NCBI RefSeq assembly: GCF_004104075.1
Contig: NZ_QOVK01000021.1
Span: forward strand, 1 to 64,000
Direction of reading: 5' to 3'
Length of the DNA stretch: 64,000 nucleotides
DNA from: Leeuwenhoekiella polynyae
Lineage (GTDB): Bacteria; Bacteroidota; Bacteroidia; Flavobacteriales; Flavobacteriaceae
Shown: piece after piece, positions 28,044 to 37,515 of the stretch
Numbering within the stretch: the stretch's first letter is position 1
Layout of the letters: each line of letters opens with the position of its first letter
Translations under genes and position numbers: made by a program
The notes under the pieces: model-generated
The model's database searches: none
What the model saw: the letters and a program-made list of their open reading frames with translations, nothing else
Told to the model about the DNA's origin: nothing

Positions 28044-30281
28044 ATGAGTACAATAAAAACTTCCGTAAATCGTCGTTCTTTTCTTAAAATCTCAGCTTTA
28101 GCCAGTGGCGGAATGCTATTAAGTTTCAATTGGCTCTTGCATTCTAACACCAATGCGATTACTGAAGAACAAATTCCTGAAGGATGGTTTGAAATGAATG
28201 CCTATTTAAAAATAGCTACAGATGGGACAGTAACAATAATGGCTCCCAATCCAGAATTTGGTCAAAATGTATTAACATCCTTACCTATGATTGTTGCTGA
28301 GGAATTAGACGTCGACTGGGATCAAGTTGTTGTAAAGCAAGCCTCTTTTCGTACCGATTTATATACGAGACAATTTGCTGGCGGCAGTCAATCTGTAAGG
28401 CAAGGCTATAATGCCTTACGTACAGCGGGAGCAACAGCACGCCAGATGCTAATTAATGCCACTGCCAAAGTCTGGAATGTTTCAGCTTCAGAAATTACAA
28501 TCAAAAAAGGCATTTTAAAGCATACATCCGGTAAAACAAGTACTTATGGCGAAATGGCTGAAGCAGCATCGCAAGAAAAAGTTCCAGAGTCTGTAGAATT
28601 AAAAAATACCGAAGATTTTACGATTATAAGCAGCTCTAAAAAGAATGTTGCTTTACCAGACATTGTAAGCGGAAAACCCTTATTTGGAATGGATTATAAG
28701 GTTCCAGGAATGAAGTATGCTACCATAGCACATCCTCCTGCATTTGGACTTAAATTGAAATCTTACGACGGTACGGAAGCTTTAAAAATGCCTGGAATAA
28801 CTGATATTTTTGATATTGACATTTACAATGAAGGCTATGAGTTAAACATCTTTGACACCGCTACCTTTCCCAATCTAGTGGTAGTGGTAGGCGATTCTAC
28901 CTGGCAAGTTATGCAAGCAAAAAAAGCATTAAAACTGGAGTGGGAACCCTTTGAAGAACATACGCTTAAACTCAATGTCTTTGGCAATAAATCGACTCAG
29001 GTAGTTCCGGCAGGATTGGAGAGTTCTGAAGATCACTTGGAACAGATGGATGCTAAATCTAAAGAACCTGGTACTGTAGTACGCAAAGATGGTGATCCTG
29101 AAACAGCATTTAAAAATGCCGCTAAGGTTATTGAAAGTACGTATACCGCTCCTTTTTTAGCACATAATGCCATGGAACCGGTAAACTTTTTTGCTCACGT
29201 TACTGAAGATAAAGCAATATTAGCCGGTCCTTTACAGGCTCCCGAACTTACAGAGCCTACGGTTGCCGCACGGCTAGGAATGAGTAAAGATCAAATTGAA
29301 ATTATTATGACCCGTATGGGTGGTGGTTTTGGCAGACGGGCATATTCTCACGAGGTCGTTGAAGCTGCTGTAATTTCTCAAAAAATAAAAAATCCGGTCA
29401 AGTTGGTGTATACCCGCGAGGACGATATGACTTACGGCATTTACCGTCCTGCCTACCACGCTACTTTTAGAGCAGCTTTGGATGAAAATAATAAAATGGT
29501 TGCCTACCACATAAAAACAGGCGGTATACCTGAGAGTCCGCTGCATGCAAACCGTTTCCCGGCAGGAGCGGTTGACAATTATCTAGCTGAAAGCTGGCAA
29601 ATTAATTCAAACATTACCATCGGAGCTTTTAGAGCTCCGCGTTCTAATTTTATGGGCGGTTCTGAACAGGCGTTTCTGGACGAGGTTGCTGTTGCCGCCG
29701 GTAAGGATCCTATTGCATTTAGACTAGAATTGTTTGAAAAAGCAAAAACAGGTCCGGTAGGCAAAGACAATGATTACGAAGCAGATCGCTTTATAGTGCT
29801 ACTTGAATTGTTACGTGATAAATCAAACTGGGAAATTTCAAAACCCGGTGTTCATCGGGGTGTTGCGGCCTACTACTGCCACAACAGTTACGTAGGTCAC
29901 GTAGTTGATTTAAAAAACGAAAATGAAAAATTAGTTTTTGATAAAGTGTATAGTGCTGTAGACTGCGGCATTGTTATCAATAAGGATGCTGCACGAAATA
30001 TGGTGGAAGGCGCGGTTACCGATGGTTTGGGAAATGCGATGTTTGGCAAAATGACTTTTAAAGACGGTGTGCCACAGAAAAGTAATTTTTACAATTACAG
30101 ATTGATACGTATGCCGGAAGCTCCTAAAGATATTGAAGTGCATTTTGTTGAAAATGGTAAAAACCCTACTGGTTTAGGAGAGCCCCCGTTCCCTCCTATT
30201 TTTGCCGCGTATACTAATGCATTGTCCCGGGCAAAAAATAAACGGCACTACAACCATCCTTTCGAGGAAGAAATGTTGTAA
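28044..30281 (+). CDS. Molybdopterin-binding subunit of an isoquinoline-1-oxidoreductase/xanthine dehydrogenase-type enzyme
   Basis: The large catalytic subunit, 745 residues from the ATG at 28044. That start places a Tat signal (NRRSFLKISALASGG, twin Arg at 10-11) at the N-terminus, so the enzyme is exported folded. Conserved molybdenum-cofactor elements include FAGGSQSVRQGYN, MTRMGGGFGRRAYSH, GAFRAPRSNFMGG and the C-terminal GLGEPPFPP with the catalytic Glu. This is the IorB-type large subunit, which receives electrons via the 2Fe-2S subunit encoded at 32618. It hydroxylates N-heterocycles or oxidises aldehydes; the substrate cannot be read. XdhC follows 21 bp later. Confidence 0.9.
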   Translation: MSTIKTSVNRRSFLKISALASGGMLLSFNWLLHSNTNAITEEQIPEGWFEMNAYLKIATDGTVTIMAPNPEFGQNVLTSLPMIVAEELDVDWDQVVVKQASFRTDLYTRQFAGGSQSVRQGYNALRTAGATARQMLINATAKVWNVSASEITIKKGILKHTSGKTSTYGEMAEAASQEKVPESVELKNTEDFTIISSSKKNVALPDIVSGKPLFGMDYKVPGMKYATIAHPPAFGLKLKSYDGTEALKMPGITDIFDIDIYNEGYELNIFDTATFPNLVVVVGDSTWQVMQAKKALKLEWEPFEEHTLKLNVFGNKSTQVVPAGLESSEDHLEQMDAKSKEPGTVVRKDGDPETAFKNAAKVIESTYTAPFLAHNAMEPVNFFAHVTEDKAILAGPLQAPELTEPTVAARLGMSKDQIEIIMTRMGGGFGRRAYSHEVVEAAVISQKIKNPVKLVYTREDDMTYGIYRPAYHATFRAALDENNKMVAYHIKTGGIPESPLHANRFPAGAVDNYLAESWQINSNITIGAFRAPRSNFMGGSEQAFLDEVAVAAGKDPIAFRLELFEKAKTGPVGKDNDYEADRFIVLLELLRDKSNWEISKPGVHRGVAAYYCHNSYVGHVVDLKNENEKLVFDKVYSAVDCGIVINKDAARNMVEGAVTDGLGNAMFGKMTFKDGVPQKSNFYNYRLIRMPEAPKDIEVHFVENGKNPTGLGEPPFPPIFAAYTNALSRAKNKRHYNHPFEEEML

Positions 30282-30302
30282 ACTCCTTTAGAAAAGTTAT
30301 TA

Positions 30303-31319
30303 ATGACTCACGAGTTTAAAAAAATTATTGAAACCTCTTATCAATATTTCAAGCAGAATAAGGCTGCTGTTCTAGCTACAGTAGTTCATTTAGAGGGATC
30401 TTCTTACCGCAAACCAGGAGTTAGAATGTTAATCTCTGAAAAAGGAGAAATGACCGGTGCTGTCAGCGGTGGTTGTGTAGAAAAGGAAATTTATTTTCAA
30501 GCTGCAACTGTTTTTAGAACCGGTAAGGCAAAGATGATGACTTATGACGGACGTTATCGATTAGGTTGCGAGGGGATTTTGTATATTCTGATTGAGCCCT
30601 TTTTTACAGATGAAGCTCAATTTAAGAAAATCCTATCGGCTATAAATAATAGAGTCATCATCAAGATTTATGTTACCTACACCTTAGATACAGAAACCTA
30701 CTCCAATGAATTAGGATCAATATTCACACTAAAAGACAGAAACTCTATTTCAGAAGCTTCTATTAACGGGCAATCCCCAATATTGAAAATGTTTATTCAG
30801 GAGTTGTCGCCGCTTTTCCAGCTGTTCATAATAGGTTCGGAACATGACGCCGTCCAACTGGCATTAATCGGTTCTTATATGGGATGGAAGGTCACTCTTA
30901 TCGCATCACCAAAAGATCCAAGAAATAAGAGTCACTTTCCCGGTGTTGAGTCTGTAAAACATCTAAATCCCATTGATACTAAAATATTAGAAATAGATGA
31001 TAATTCTGCAGTAGTACTGATGAATCATAATTATGCTACAGACTTAAATTTTCTTTATAATCTAGCAGAAACCAACCCCCTTTATATTGGGCTACTCGGT
31101 TCTGTCAAAAGAAGAGAAAAGTTAATAAATGAACTCATAGAAGTTCATTCTGAAAAGGCAGACCGTATTATTGATAAATTATATGGTCCAGCGGGATTAG
31201 ATATTTCTGCAATAACACCACAAGAAATTGCAAATGCCATTATTAGCGAAATAATAGCGGTTGGAAGAAATAAAGCGGTAAATTCTTTGAGAAACCAATC
31301 AGAAAAAATTAGTTTCTAG
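30303..31319 (+). CDS. XdhC-family molybdenum cofactor maturation protein
   Basis: A 338-residue XdhC/CoxI protein. The N-terminal XdhC domain contains VHLEGSSYRKPGVRMLI and AVSGGCVEKEIY, with the conserved Cys. The C-terminal Rossmann domain (about 175-320) contains FIIGSEHDAVQLA, then VVLMNHNYATD and YIGLLGSVKRREKL and PAGLDISA. XdhC binds and sulfurates the cofactor and inserts it into hydroxylases. Its position right after the large subunit supports that role. It ends convergently with the minus-strand operon. Confidence 0.93.
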   Translation: MTHEFKKIIETSYQYFKQNKAAVLATVVHLEGSSYRKPGVRMLISEKGEMTGAVSGGCVEKEIYFQAATVFRTGKAKMMTYDGRYRLGCEGILYILIEPFFTDEAQFKKILSAINNRVIIKIYVTYTLDTETYSNELGSIFTLKDRNSISEASINGQSPILKMFIQELSPLFQLFIIGSEHDAVQLALIGSYMGWKVTLIASPKDPRNKSHFPGVESVKHLNPIDTKILEIDDNSAVVLMNHNYATDLNFLYNLAETNPLYIGLLGSVKRREKLINELIEVHSEKADRIIDKLYGPAGLDISAITPQEIANAIISEIIAVGRNKAVNSLRNQSEKISF

Positions 31320-31515
31320 GCAAATAATAAAGATTTAGAATATTATTTGATATACGTAATGGTTTACATTAAAATGATAATTATAGAACCGCTGCTTTTT
31401 ACTATTATTGCGGCGTAAACCAATGAGCCATCTCCAGCAAAACATAAGGGTTTTAGAAACTCAGACCCAGTTTAATTTACAGACCCGACCCTTACTGACC
31501 CGTTGGCGGATCTTT

Positions 31516-31932
31516 TTAGTTCATTTTCTTAAAAATTATGGGCATCGTTTCTTCATCAATCCCATTCAAATCAATTAATTTTAAAGACCTCATCCTTTTT
31601 AAGGTTTGCGTTTTATACTTTTTAAAATGTGGTGTTTCCCAATGTGCTTTGTATGCGTTACTACCTGCATAGATATCTAATAATAGTTCAATTTCAGTGG
31701 GTTTTCTTTTTTGATACCTAGGATAAATTGAAATCACACCGGGTTACAATATGACGGAGACTTTAGACTCTTCCTTAAGTATTGATTTATAATCATCTAG
31801 AAAGGCAGGTTCAATCTCAATTTCAGCCATTCGAATCATCATTTTATCCACGTCAAGATTTTGACTATGTCCAACCTCTTTTCTACAGGAAATACTTAGA
31901 AGGGTAACTAAAATGAGACTTACTTTATTCAG
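31516..31932 (-). pseudogene. Broken antibiotic-biosynthesis-monooxygenase-like lipoprotein
   Basis: Read on the minus strand the region gives a lipoprotein-like start (NKVSLILVTLLSISC from a CTG at 31932, possibly a mutated ATG). An ABM/YgiN-like domain follows, RMAEIEIEPAFLDDYKSILK then, after an in-frame TAA at 31744-31746, PGVISIYPRYQKRK and AYKAHWETPHFKKYKTQTLK. The stop replaces a position normally occupied by a residue such as Glu before PGV. The C-terminal part could be made from an internal ATG (73 residues) but lacks half of the dimeric barrel. It would have been the last gene of the 36374-31516 operon. Confidence 0.8.
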
Positions 31933-31952
31933 GTGCAGTTCTTCTAATTGGG

Positions 31953-32597
31953 TTATTCAGAATTATCAGGAGCGTAAGCACCGGCTTTAAGCCAGGTTAC
32001 CCAAGCTTCTTTAAATTCTTTATGACTCATTGGCGGCAAGGATAGCCCTTCAGCGGGATGCCAACCAGCCTTTACTAAAGTATCTTCAGCATGTGCAATT
32101 AAATCTTTAATGGATTTATTTCCATTTTTAGATTTGTCAATTAATTGTTTAGCCAATTCATTAGCGGTTCTTCCTTGAAAGATCATTTTCATATCCGCGG
32201 GTGGCAAATGCCATTCGGGATTTCCCGGGGGAGCATGTTTACCGGGTGTATTTTCATTTTGATGGCAATTGGCACATTTCATCGCATACACCCCTTTTCC
32301 GTCTTCACCGCGTTGTGGTGACATGCCATGTAAATGACTGTCATCACCCTGTAGCGGAATATCTCCCGAAGGATGGCAATTCATACAGCGTGGATGCATC
32401 AATACAGAGTAGACTTTCTTAAAGGCTTCCTTAGAAACTACACTATCTTTTTTAAGGCTTGAAAGTTCTATATAGTCTTCAGTTGAAAAATTCTTTTCAG
32501 ACATTCCTACTGAAATGCCTACTACCAAAAGAATTAGAAAAACCCCTCCTACAGTACTTAAAATTTTTCCTTGATTTTTAGGTTTAAATGGATTCAT
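31953..32597 (-). CDS. Dihaem c-type cytochrome, probable partner of the molybdenum hydroxylase
   Basis: A 214-residue protein with an N-terminal membrane anchor (about 13-33) and two haem-binding motifs, CMNCH (71-75) and CANCH (108-112). Likely axial ligands lie in the MSPQRG and Met-rich surroundings. Such cytochromes accompany isoquinoline-1-oxidoreductase-type enzymes and pass electrons to the respiratory chain. It lies 20 bp downstream of the 2Fe-2S subunit gene. The partner large subunit is encoded on the opposite strand. Confidence 0.9.
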   Translation of the reverse strand: MNPFKPKNQGKILSTVGGVFLILLVVGISVGMSEKNFSTEDYIELSSLKKDSVVSKEAFKKVYSVLMHPRCMNCHPSGDIPLQGDDSHLHGMSPQRGEDGKGVYAMKCANCHQNENTPGKHAPPGNPEWHLPPADMKMIFQGRTANELAKQLIDKSKNGNKSIKDLIAHAEDTLVKAGWHPAEGLSLPPMSHKEFKEAWVTWLKAGAYAPDNSE

Positions 32598-32617
32598 AAT
32601 TTCTAATTGAACGATTA

Positions 32618-33082
32618 TTAAGTACTGCTTTTATTAATTTCTGCGGCAACATGAATCGCCTTACGAATTCTGGAATAGGTTCCACAACGGCAAATATTAC
32701 CTGCCATCGCCAGATCTATATCCTCATCGGTTGGATTGGGATTCTCCTTTAACAATACTGCTGCAGACATAATCTGACCGCTATGACAATACCCACATTG
32801 TGGTACGTCTACTTCCGTCCAGGCTTGTTGTACGGGATGATCGTTATTTTCTGCCAGACCTTCGATCGTGACTACCTTTTTGTTTTCAGCGCGCTTAACT
32901 TTTGTAACACAAGAGCGCACGGCTTCGCCCTCAAGATGTACAACACACGCCCCACACTGTGCCACACCACATCCATACTTTGTACCCGGCAGATCTAAAT
33001 GTTCTCGCAATACCCATAGAAGAGGTGTTTCGGGATCAACATCTACCTGCAAATCTTTTTCATTAACGTTTAGTGAAATCAT
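32618..33082 (-). CDS. 2Fe-2S subunit of the molybdenum hydroxylase (IorA-like)
   Basis: A 154-residue iron-sulfur subunit. The N-terminal plant-type cluster is bound by C38, C43, C46 and C58 ([14 protein letters not shown]). The C-terminal helical domain cluster is bound by C96, C99, C131 and C133 (QCGYCHSGQ and CRCGTY). It passes electrons from the molybdenum subunit to the cytochrome encoded next. It has no signal peptide and would be exported by hitch-hiking with the Tat-signal large subunit. The gene starts 54 bp after the CMD-cupin gene end. Confidence 0.95.
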   Translation of the reverse strand: MISLNVNEKDLQVDVDPETPLLWVLREHLDLPGTKYGCGVAQCGACVVHLEGEAVRSCVTKVKRAENKKVVTIEGLAENNDHPVQQAWTEVDVPQCGYCHSGQIMSAAVLLKENPNPTDEDIDLAMAGNICRCGTYSRIRKAIHVAAEINKSST

Positions 33083-33136
33083 AGTGTATATTTTAAGCTG
33101 TTCAATTCTATTAAAGATACTAAATACCTATATATA

Positions 33137-34288
33137 TTATTTTTTTGATAAATAGGTTTCTTTTGTAACCACATCAAACCACTGAGTAGGCCCTTCTGAC
33201 CTATCCGTAATTGCAATCTGAACAAAAGCTTCGGTATCACTTGCGCCGTGCCAATGCGGCGTATTTGGAGGGCATTTCACGGCATCCCCTTTTTTCAAGA
33301 TGCGTTTAGGACTTCCTTTTTCCTGATAAAAACCCGTACCAGAAATTGAAATAATGATCTGACCCGTAGGATGCTGGTGCCAAAAAGTTCGTGCACCGGG
33401 CTCAAAAGTCACTACGCCTACAGCAGTTGTATTCACCTCATCTGCTGTTATTAGTGAAGTGAGATATGCATTACCTGTAAATACAGGATTGTCTAATTTT
33501 TCTCCTCTGAGGAATATTAAATTTTCGATTTCGCTTAATGCGGAAGAAGGCGTCGGCTCCTTGCTATCGGTAAGTGCTGCTAGAAGCAATTTACCTATAT
33601 AAGCCTTTTCCGGTCCTGCTTGAGTTTCTACCATCTCAATAATTTGTTTCATTTGAGCTTCAGTAACTCCCTGGTGCATCGCAATTGCCATATGTCCACG
33701 TGCCATTGGATCAAGATCTCCCATACGTAGTAATGCACCTACAGTTGCAATCTCACGCTCTTTATAGTTAAGTACTCCTCGCTTAAAAATATCTGCAAAA
33801 AGATGCTCTTTTAAAAAAATCTCAATAATGGGAACAGTTTCCGCGTAACCCGCCTTTGGCCTATCCGTAACTCCTGTTAAATCAGCCAGAACTTCTTTTC
33901 CAACTTCGTATTTATTAACAGCATCTATATCAGTTGCTGCCGGCCCCTCTTGATCCTGAATACCTTTATCTTTTCGCTCTTGAAGAACTTCAGTCAATGT
34001 ATTTATGGCCATAAGGCTTCTGGGAAAACCACAATAAGCGTAGAGGTGTACTAACTCTTCCTTTACCTGATTTATGGTCATCCCAAAATCAAGACCTCTA
34101 TGTAATGCTTTATTAAGCAATGGAGTATCACCCTTTGCTGTAGCGATTGCTATTGAGGCAATCCCTTGTTCAACAGGACTAAGTTCATCTTTAGATTGTG
34201 CATATGCAGAACCAAATGATAAGCTGTAAAAGGTTAGCATACTTATTACAACTAAAAGGGTTGACTGTTTTACATTAATTTTTTTCAT
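33137..34288 (-). CDS. Secreted carboxymuconolactone decarboxylase-cupin fusion
   Basis: A 383-residue exported protein. A signal peptide (about 1-30, ending SAYAQ) is followed by two CMD/AhpD-like helical domains (about 40-130 and 140-245) and a C-terminal cupin (about 265-380). The cupin has HQHPTGQIIISISGTG and CPPNTPHWHG metal-site histidines. CMD proteins of this class lack an obvious CxxC here. Such fusions sit beside aldo/keto reductases and flavodoxins in Bacteroidetes; the reaction is not established. It lies 9 bp downstream of the flavodoxin gene. Confidence 0.88.
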   Translation of the reverse strand: MKKINVKQSTLLVVISMLTFYSLSFGSAYAQSKDELSPVEQGIASIAIATAKGDTPLLNKALHRGLDFGMTINQVKEELVHLYAYCGFPRSLMAINTLTEVLQERKDKGIQDQEGPAATDIDAVNKYEVGKEVLADLTGVTDRPKAGYAETVPIIEIFLKEHLFADIFKRGVLNYKEREIATVGALLRMGDLDPMARGHMAIAMHQGVTEAQMKQIIEMVETQAGPEKAYIGKLLLAALTDSKEPTPSSALSEIENLIFLRGEKLDNPVFTGNAYLTSLITADEVNTTAVGVVTFEPGARTFWHQHPTGQIIISISGTGFYQEKGSPKRILKKGDAVKCPPNTPHWHGASDTEAFVQIAITDRSEGPTQWFDVVTKETYLSKK

Positions 34289-34297
34289 GATTTTTTT

Positions 34298-34903
34298 TTA
34301 GAAGTCGATTTTAGTCAGCCAATCATCTAACTTTTCTTCTACTTGTTCTGCTTTTTCTCCTTCCATAACAAAGAGGATCCCGTCCCGTTCTATACCGCCT
34401 TCAACTGAAAATGCTTCAAGTACTTTAGAATCAGAACACAATTTATTGATTGTTTTAATCGTGCTTCCCAAACCATAACCTGCATTGGTGTTAAAAGGTA
34501 TTACGGTTTTACCGCTAAGGTTATTTGTAGTCAAAAAACTTTTTATAGGTGGTGGGAGTTGCATTCCCCAGGTGGGAAACCCTATAAAAACCGTATCATA
34601 ATGATCCAGATTATTAATTTTAGTTTGTAAAGGAGGTAAAAAACCGGTTTCGTTTTCTTCTGCTACCTGAGCTACAATTTCCTGATAGTTCTCAGGGTAA
34701 GGGTCTTGTAGTTCTATAGCAGTCATTTCACCACCGGTTTTTTTCTGTATCATTTGAGCTACCGCCCGGGTATTATTTGTTCGCGACAAATAAACAATCA
34801 AAATATGCTGTGCTTTATTTTCTATAGGTTTTCCCAAAGGATTATCTGCCTGGCCCATACAGGAAACAGATAATATAATTGTTAGTAAAACTATATATCT
34901 CAT
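34298..34903 (-). CDS. Flavodoxin-like lipoprotein
   Basis: A 201-residue flavodoxin. The lipoprotein signal ends LSVSC (Cys 15). The FMN phosphate loop is YLSRTNNTRAVA, and the downstream GFPTWGMQLPPPI and NTNAGYGLGSTI segments bind the isoalloxazine ring. Being exported as a lipoprotein is unusual for an FMN-dependent redox protein but common in this CMD/flavodoxin gene cluster. It overlaps no neighbour and lies 7 bp after the NTF2-like gene. Confidence 0.88.
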   Translation of the reverse strand: MRYIVLLTIILSVSCMGQADNPLGKPIENKAQHILIVYLSRTNNTRAVAQMIQKKTGGEMTAIELQDPYPENYQEIVAQVAEENETGFLPPLQTKINNLDHYDTVFIGFPTWGMQLPPPIKSFLTTNNLSGKTVIPFNTNAGYGLGSTIKTINKLCSDSKVLEAFSVEGGIERDGILFVMEGEKAEQVEEKLDDWLTKIDF

Positions 34904-34910
34904 TATTTTT

Positions 34911-35363
34911 TTATTCTCCGGGTTTTCTTGTTAACAGTTTCACAAACGACAAGTTCGCCAGCTTCCAGCCACTTTCTTCTTTTACATAAACCTCAGTTAC
35001 CATAAAAGGATTAGTTACTTCATTACCTCCTACTTCAGCTAAAAGTGTAATTTGATTCAAAAGAATTGCCGTATCACCGATTACATCAACTGATACACTA
35101 TGAACGTCTGCTTTTTTATACCAGATTCCTCCACTACCTATAATTGCTAATTCGCGATCTGTACCCCAACTACCGCCCATATGCACAAATTGGGCTTGAG
35201 GATGAAAAAGATCTTTAAGCTCACTTACATTCTTAGCTGCCATCCACTGCCATTTATTCATGGAAAGTTCTTTAACCTGTTTTGCTACATCACTATCCTG
35301 TGAAATGCCTACCTGAGTAAAGAGGAACATAAAAAATCCTACTATTTTATATGTGTTTTTCAT
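34911..35363 (-). CDS. Exported NTF2-like (SnoaL/DUF4440) protein
   Basis: A 150-residue exported protein. A signal peptide (about 1-21, ending VGISQ) precedes an alpha+beta cone fold with AKNVSELKDLFHPQAQFVHM, GDTAILLNQITLLAEV and an end KLANLSFVKL, as in SnoaL/DUF4440 proteins. Function is unknown; these are small-molecule binding or isomerase folds. It is the second gene of the AKR operon. Confidence 0.85.
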   Translation of the reverse strand: MKNTYKIVGFFMFLFTQVGISQDSDVAKQVKELSMNKWQWMAAKNVSELKDLFHPQAQFVHMGGSWGTDRELAIIGSGGIWYKKADVHSVSVDVIGDTAILLNQITLLAEVGGNEVTNPFMVTEVYVKEESGWKLANLSFVKLLTRKPGE

Positions 35364-35390
35364 TCTATTCTATTCTATTTTTAAAGTCAA

Positions 35391-36380
<990 letters not shown>

Positions 36381-36500
36381 TTATTTTGTTCCTTACAAAG
36401 TTCAATTACTTTACCGCTCTTGGTTGTATATAAATTACTTCCTTTATTACCATTTTTACCGTTTGCAGCGTGAGTTCCAAAATTCTTAAAACCAGTTCGG

Positions 36501-36508
36501 TATATTTG
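36501..36508 (+). promoter_or_regulatory. -7 box of the AraC-type regulator gene
   Basis: TATATTTG matches the Bacteroidetes TAnnTTTG -7 consensus and stands 23 bp before the ATG at 36532. It implies a short leader. No clear -33 TTG lies at the expected distance. Confidence 0.55.
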
Positions 36509-36531
36509 CGGGTAAACAATGGCATTTGGTT

Positions 36532-37425
36532 ATGAAAGACATTCTGAAAGTAGAAACGATATCACAGTATAATGCATTAAAGGATATTCCTAACAGGCAC
36601 CCGTTAATTACATGTTTTGATAGTGCCGATGCAAAACCCTTAAAAAGCGGAAAATTCAACTTTGGTTTTTATGCTATTTTTCTAAAGGGTGTAAACTGTG
36701 GAAAATTACAATACGGGCGCAATACCTATGATTATGAAGCGGGCACTTTAGTCTTTATGGGGCCGGGACAAGCGGTTGAAATCAAAACTCAAAAGGATTA
36801 CAATCCTAAAGGTAATGCCTTACTCTTTCACGCTGATTTTATTAAAGGAACTCCCCTTGCCTCTAAAATTCATTCCTTTACATTTTTTTCCTACGAACTT
36901 AACGAAGCACTTCACATTTCTGAAAAAGAGCAACATATCGTAAAGGATCTCTTTTCTAAAATAGATTATGAACTAGAACAGTCTATAGATAAACACAGTA
37001 AACAGATCGTATGTAATACCATAGAGTTACTTCTAAATTATTGTGAGCGCTTTTATGAGCGCCAGTTTATCACCCGAGAAGTTTTAAGCCAAGGTGTTGT
37101 TTCAAACTTTGAACGCATGCTTCATGCTTACTTCAATTCTGAAAAGCCACAAAAAATCGGACTTCCTTCAGTATCTTATTTTGCTGAAGAATTGAATTTA
37201 TCTGCAAATTATCTGGGTGATCTCATCAAAAAAGAAACCGGAAAATCTGCTATAGATCACATTCACTTAAAATTAATTGACCTCGCAAAAGACCGCATTT
37301 TTGATGGTGATAAATCTATAAGTCAAGTCGCTTATGAACTGGGGTTTAAATATCCACAGCATTTTAATAGGTTATTTAAGAAAAATACCGGATATACACC
37401 TAGCGCTTATAGGAATTTAAATTAA
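36532..37425 (+). CDS. AraC-family transcription regulator
   Basis: A 297-residue regulator. An N-terminal cupin-like sensing region (about 1-150) contains FNFGFYAIFLKG and GTLVFMGPGQAVEI, and the C-terminal AraC domain carries YFAEELNLSANYLGDLIKKE and the signature 'KSISQVAYELGFKYPQHFNRLFKK'-like second HTH. The ATG at 36532 is preferred to an upstream in-frame TTG at 36526. It is divergent from the aldo/keto reductase operon and probably its activator, like other AraC proteins paired with reductases. Confidence 0.93.
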   Translation: MKDILKVETISQYNALKDIPNRHPLITCFDSADAKPLKSGKFNFGFYAIFLKGVNCGKLQYGRNTYDYEAGTLVFMGPGQAVEIKTQKDYNPKGNALLFHADFIKGTPLASKIHSFTFFSYELNEALHISEKEQHIVKDLFSKIDYELEQSIDKHSKQIVCNTIELLLNYCERFYERQFITREVLSQGVVSNFERMLHAYFNSEKPQKIGLPSVSYFAEELNLSANYLGDLIKKETGKSAIDHIHLKLIDLAKDRIFDGDKSISQVAYELGFKYPQHFNRLFKKNTGYTPSAYRNLN

Positions 37426-37515
37426 TAGGTTTTAATCTAATGCATTAAATTCCTTAAAAACTATTATTCCTGAATTTCAGATCTAATTGAACTAAAAACG
37501 AAATTTAAAATCTTA

